A stretch of DNA of 17,218 bases from JBEKYH01 sp049511115 (GTDB lineage Bacteria > Planctomycetota > Phycisphaerae > Tepidisphaerales > Tepidisphaeraceae). Location: assembly GCA_049511115.1 (NCBI GenBank), contig JBEKYH010000044.1, positions 1 through 17,218 on the forward strand, written 5' to 3'. The notes under the pieces are model-generated. The model was not told where the DNA came from, did no database searches, and saw nothing but the letters and a program-made list of their open reading frames with translations. Shown in pieces: positions 14,483 through 17,218 of the stretch. Within the stretch, counting starts at the first letter, position 1. Each line of letters begins with the position of its first letter. A program made the translations under genes and the position numbers.

Positions 14483-15424
14483 ATGTTTCTAGTGTCCAAT
14501 CAACATATTGATCGCCTGCGGCTGAATATCCAGAGCGTCTTCCTCGGCTCGCCGCGCGCGGTGGATTTACTGCTGGTGGGATTGATCGCGCGGGGGCACG
14601 TGCTGATTGAGGATGTGCCTGGAGTGGGCAAGACGGTGCTGGCCCGCAGTTTGGCGCGGAGCATCGACTGCAAGTTCTCGCGCATCCAATTGACGCCCGA
14701 TTTGCTGCCTTCGGATGTGCTGGGCGTGAGCATTTACAATTCCCTGACCCAGAACTTTGATTTCAAGCCCGGGCCGATCTTCGCGAATATTGTCCTTGCC
14801 GACGAGATCAACCGGACGACGCCGCGCACGCAGTCGGCGTTATTGGAGGCGATGAGCGAGGAGCAGGTGAGCGTCGAGAACCAGACGCTGCCGCTGAAGC
14901 GGCCGTTTATGGTGGTGGCGACGCAGAATCCGTTTGAGTTTGAAGGGACGTATTACCTGCCGGAGAATCAGCTTGACCGGTTCCTGCTGAAGATCGCCGT
15001 GGGATATCCGCCGCGCTCGTCGGAGCACAAGATTCTCACGACTCAGCCCGGGCGGGCGGCGCTGGCGGAATTGAAACCCGTGATGACGGCCGAGGAAGTG
15101 GTGACGTTGCAGGACGCCGCGCCAAAGGTGCACGTCGAGCCGGCGGTGCTGGACTACATCCTCGACCTGGTTGAGGCGACGCGCCGCGACGAGCAATTGC
15201 ACCTGGGCGTTTCGCCGCGCGGAGCGCTGGCGCTGACCCAAGCGGCGCAGGCGTCGGCAGTCGTATCGGGGCGCGATTATGTCATCCCCGATGATGTGAA
15301 GCGGCTGTTTTTGCCGTGCTGTGCGCACCGGGTCATCAGCAAAACGTATTTACACAATGGCGACGCGCAGGCGACCAGCCAGATGTTGCAGGCCATATTG
15401 GACAAGACGCCGGCGCCGAGGTGA
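14483..15424 (+). CDS. MoxR-family AAA+ ATPase
   Basis: The 313-residue length is typical. Walker A is GVGKT (47-51), Walker B is VLADEINR with D107-E108, sensor 1 lies in VVATQNPFEFEGTYYLPE, and the LDRFLL arginine-finger region follows. The C-terminal lid (about 200-313) includes the SPRGALAL sensor-2 motif. MoxR ATPases act as chaperones in maturation or metal insertion of partner proteins, often with VWA-domain or DUF58 proteins. This gene begins the MoxR, DUF58, transglutaminase order seen across many phyla. A 144-nt spacer with a hairpin repeat separates it from the DUF58 gene. In-frame GTG 14495 is a possible alternative start, and neither start has a clear ribosome site. Confidence 0.93.
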   Translation: MFLVSNQHIDRLRLNIQSVFLGSPRAVDLLLVGLIARGHVLIEDVPGVGKTVLARSLARSIDCKFSRIQLTPDLLPSDVLGVSIYNSLTQNFDFKPGPIFANIVLADEINRTTPRTQSALLEAMSEEQVSVENQTLPLKRPFMVVATQNPFEFEGTYYLPENQLDRFLLKIAVGYPPRSSEHKILTTQPGRAALAELKPVMTAEEVVTLQDAAPKVHVEPAVLDYILDLVEATRRDEQLHLGVSPRGALALTQAAQASAVVSGRDYVIPDDVKRLFLPCCAHRVISKTYLHNGDAQATSQMLQAILDKTPAPR

Positions 15425-15490
15425 GGGTTTTGGGGACGCGGCGCCACGGCGAGTGACTGTGGCCGATTCGAGTCGGTTAACGTCAGAAGT

Positions 15491-15537
15491 ACCCTCACCC
15501 CAGCCCTCTCCCTGAGTAGATGGAGAGGGGGAAAGAG
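15491..15537. repeat. Hairpin repeat between MoxR and DUF58 genes
   Basis: CCCTCTCC (15504-15511) pairs with GGAGAGGG (15522-15529) around a 10-nt loop, preceded by ACCCTCACCCCAG. This layout matches an intergenic repeat familiar from many bacterial genomes that, read through, gives peptides like LSPSPSTQGEG. No T-run follows. It may attenuate transcription between the genes or be a mobile REP-like remnant. The rest of the 144-nt spacer shows nothing else. Confidence 0.55.
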
Positions 15538-15568
15538 GCGGATCATTCTGCATTCACTCTGGTGAACA

Positions 15569-16846
15569 GTGGCCAAATCCCCAGGACAACCCGACATCAC
15601 CCCGATCCGGCGCAAGCCGACGTTTGATTTTTCGCTTACGGGATTGGTCTACTGCGGCACCATGCTGCTGATGGGCGTTGCGGCTATTAATGGGCAGGCC
15701 AATCTGCTTTTTGGTGTCTTTGGCTTGATGATCGGCGTGCTGCTGGTGAGCGGGATCATCTGCCGCATGGTGCTGAGGCAATTGAAGGTGACGCGAACGC
15801 TGCCGGAGCTTTGCACGGTTGGCGAGCCTGCCACGGCGATATACAAGTTTCAAAATCAAAAGAAATATTGGCCGAGTTTGTCGGTGACGTTGTCGGAACT
15901 GGAAGGAGCGCGTGCGTTTGAGCGGCCGCCTTCGGTGTATCTTCTTCACGCGGCGGCGGGGATGACGGCGTCGGTGCCGATGGAATTTGTGCCGGCGCGG
16001 CGCGGGAAGCATCAGTTGGGGCATTTCCAGCTTTCGACGAGTTTTCCGTTTGGATTTATCCGCCGCGCGTTTGACCGGGCCGAGCCGGACGCGCTGCTGG
16101 TCTGTCCGCCGCTGGGGCGAGTGAGCCGCCAGCTTTTAGGGTTGTGCCGGACGGATCAGCGCGATAACGCGCCGGTGAAACCGCGTCCGGGCGGGCAGGA
16201 CGAGTTTTACGGTGTCAAAGAGCATCGCCAGGGGGACAACCCGCGCTGGATTTACTGGCGGCGCACGGCCCGCACGCCGGGGCTGATGGTGAGCAAGGAG
16301 ATGACGCAGGTCGCGCCGCCGCGGCTGATGCTGCTGGTGGACACGTATCTCGCGCATCCCACGCGCGAGGATTTGGCGACGGTCGAGAAGACCCTGGCCA
16401 TGGCCGCGAGCCTGGCGAGCCAGGGGTTGGAGGAGGGGCTTGCGGTCGGGTTATGCGCCTGGGACCGGGACGACTGGGCGATCCTGCCGCCATTGCAGGG
16501 CAAGCGCCAGCGGCGGGATGTTTTGGCGGCGCTGGCGCGGCTGCCGCGGAATTCGGTGGTTGATTCGCGCCGGCTTTTGGATGCGTCGTCAGGACTCATC
16601 AAGAGCGGCACGACGGGCGTGCTGTTCACGCCGCGGGCGATGGAAGTGAGCCTGACGGACAGGTTGCGCGGAGCGATGGTGGTGGTGGCGACACTTTCGC
16701 CGTCGGCCAATGCGTGGTTCACGTTTGATTCCCATGTGGATTTTGAACAATGCATTCCGCTGGAGGAAGATTCGCCGGCCAATACACACGGACAGGCCGA
16801 ACCGAAACGCGCGCGCTGGCCGTTGGAGTTTGAGAACGCCGGTTAA
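15569..16846 (+). CDS. DUF58 domain protein with two membrane segments
   Basis: The protein has 425 residues. Two membrane segments lie at about 22-40 and 45-65. The DUF58 core follows: RGKHQLGHFQLSTSFPFGF (family pattern 'RG.......l.t.fPfGl') and EFYGVKEHRQGDNPRWIYWRRTAR from E212 (family pattern 'EF..lR.Y..GD..R.I.W..tAr'). After that comes a VWA-like fold beginning RLMLLVDTYL; the MIDAS-type DxSxS is not conserved here (DTYLA), so metal binding is doubtful. DUF58 proteins almost always pair with MoxR and transglutaminase-like proteins and are thought to act at the envelope, but the biochemistry is unknown. The start is GTG 15569; GGTGA upstream is only 3 nt away, closer than ideal. The transglutaminase gene begins 5 nt after its stop. 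Confidence 0.92.
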   Translation: MAKSPGQPDITPIRRKPTFDFSLTGLVYCGTMLLMGVAAINGQANLLFGVFGLMIGVLLVSGIICRMVLRQLKVTRTLPELCTVGEPATAIYKFQNQKKYWPSLSVTLSELEGARAFERPPSVYLLHAAAGMTASVPMEFVPARRGKHQLGHFQLSTSFPFGFIRRAFDRAEPDALLVCPPLGRVSRQLLGLCRTDQRDNAPVKPRPGGQDEFYGVKEHRQGDNPRWIYWRRTARTPGLMVSKEMTQVAPPRLMLLVDTYLAHPTREDLATVEKTLAMAASLASQGLEEGLAVGLCAWDRDDWAILPPLQGKRQRRDVLAALARLPRNSVVDSRRLLDASSGLIKSGTTGVLFTPRAMEVSLTDRLRGAMVVVATLSPSANAWFTFDSHVDFEQCIPLEEDSPANTHGQAEPKRARWPLEFENAG

Positions 16847-16851
16847 ACACT

Positions 16852-17218
16852 ATGTATGACATCCGTCAATTTCGTCCGGCGCTTTATGTCCTTCTGGCGA
16901 TGGGCGTAACGGGGTTCGCCGTCGCCGCGGACGATGCATCGCTGTGGCTGGTGTTCATGGTTGGAATCGGCGTGAACGCGTGGCTGGTCAAGACGGGCCG
17001 TTTTGTTCCCCTCTCGCGCCTGTTGGCGGCCGGGGCGACGGTGCTGGCGCTGATTTATATCGCCGCGGTCATCCGCCAGCAGCAGATGCAATTGGGGTCG
17101 GCTTCCATCGTGGTGGTGGGAGAATTTCTGGTGCTGATGCACCTGGTGAAACTCTATGAGCAGCGGTCCAACCGCGATTATGCGCAGCTTCTGATCCTCA
17201 GCCTGCTGCTGATGGCGT
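16852..17218 (+). CDS. DUF3488/TgpA-like transglutaminase, N-terminal membrane region only (cut by window edge)
   Basis: From ATG 16852 the frame stays open for 122 codons to the edge. It shows a hydrophobic segment at about residues 9-25, then more at 29-45, 52-70 and 85-100, and the phrase VKLYEQRSNRDYAQLLILSLLLMA, characteristic of the N-terminal membrane domain of TgpA-type proteins ('K..E.r..rD...l..l..fl'). The catalytic Cys-His-Asp transglutaminase domain would lie beyond the window, so the identification rests on this region and on synteny with MoxR and DUF58. The 5-nt gap to the DUF58 stop and the lack of a ribosome site suggest translational coupling. Confidence 0.8.
   Translation, partial: MYDIRQFRPALYVLLAMGVTGFAVAADDASLWLVFMVGIGVNAWLVKTGRFVPLSRLLAAGATVLALIYIAAVIRQQQMQLGSASIVVVGEFLVLMHLVKLYEQRSNRDYAQLLILSLLLMA

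Noticed and set aside
1..17218. CRISPR arrays, tRNA genes, insertion sequences or prophage genes
   Set aside because: I looked for regularly spaced direct repeats, tRNA-like cloverleafs, transposase or integrase motifs and terminal inverted repeats, and saw none that hold up.

Overview
The window is a G+C-rich, densely coded stretch of bacterial chromosome. It carries 10 confident protein genes plus one small uncharacterised one; two of the 11 (one at each end) run off the window. No tRNA, rRNA, transposase, phage gene or CRISPR array was seen. The gene content (TAT-exported plant-polysaccharide hydrolases, a membrane-anchored protein built from carboxypeptidase-regulatory-like beta-sandwich repeats, a large Ser/Thr kinase, an FHA-fused secretion/pilus ATPase, GTG starts) fits Planctomycetota, perhaps a Phycisphaerae-like lineage. 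That assignment is an inference from gene style, and a Verrucomicrobiota or Acidobacteriota source cannot be excluded.

Left part (1-6872), carbohydrate locus. Two minus-strand genes form an apparent operon: a single-pass membrane protein of repeated beta-sandwich modules (837-4295), then a GH127-type beta-L-arabinofuranosidase with a twin-arginine signal (1-798, truncated by the window edge). Facing away from them across a 129-bp intergenic region is a secreted GH35 beta-galactosidase (4425-6872). Together the enzymes suggest removal of terminal arabinofuranose and beta-galactose from plant pectin side chains or arabinogalactan.

Middle part (6873-11737), signalling and secretion. After a 254-bp spacer holding a long dispersed-type palindrome come a GspE/PilB-family ATPase with an N-terminal FHA domain (7127-8920) and a membrane-anchored Ser/Thr protein kinase (9122-11737). 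FHA domains bind phosphothreonine and the neighbour is a kinase, so phosphorylation control of a type IV pilus or type II secretion motor is a natural hypothesis.

Right part (11838-17218). A beta-CASP metallo-beta-lactamase RNase (11838-13232) is followed by a small, unusually A+T-rich unknown gene (13298-13633) and an MgtC/SapB-family membrane protein (13697-14392). The window ends in the classic MoxR AAA+ ATPase, DUF58 protein and DUF3488/TgpA-like transglutaminase cluster (14483 to the edge). A second dispersed-type hairpin repeat sits between MoxR and DUF58.

I did not find a clearly new system. The strongest leads are the kinase/FHA-ATPase pair, the tandem roughly 355-residue duplication in the surface protein, and two palindromic intergenic repeats. 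Two genes also have promoter-like boxes placed as expected for leaderless or nearly leaderless mRNAs.
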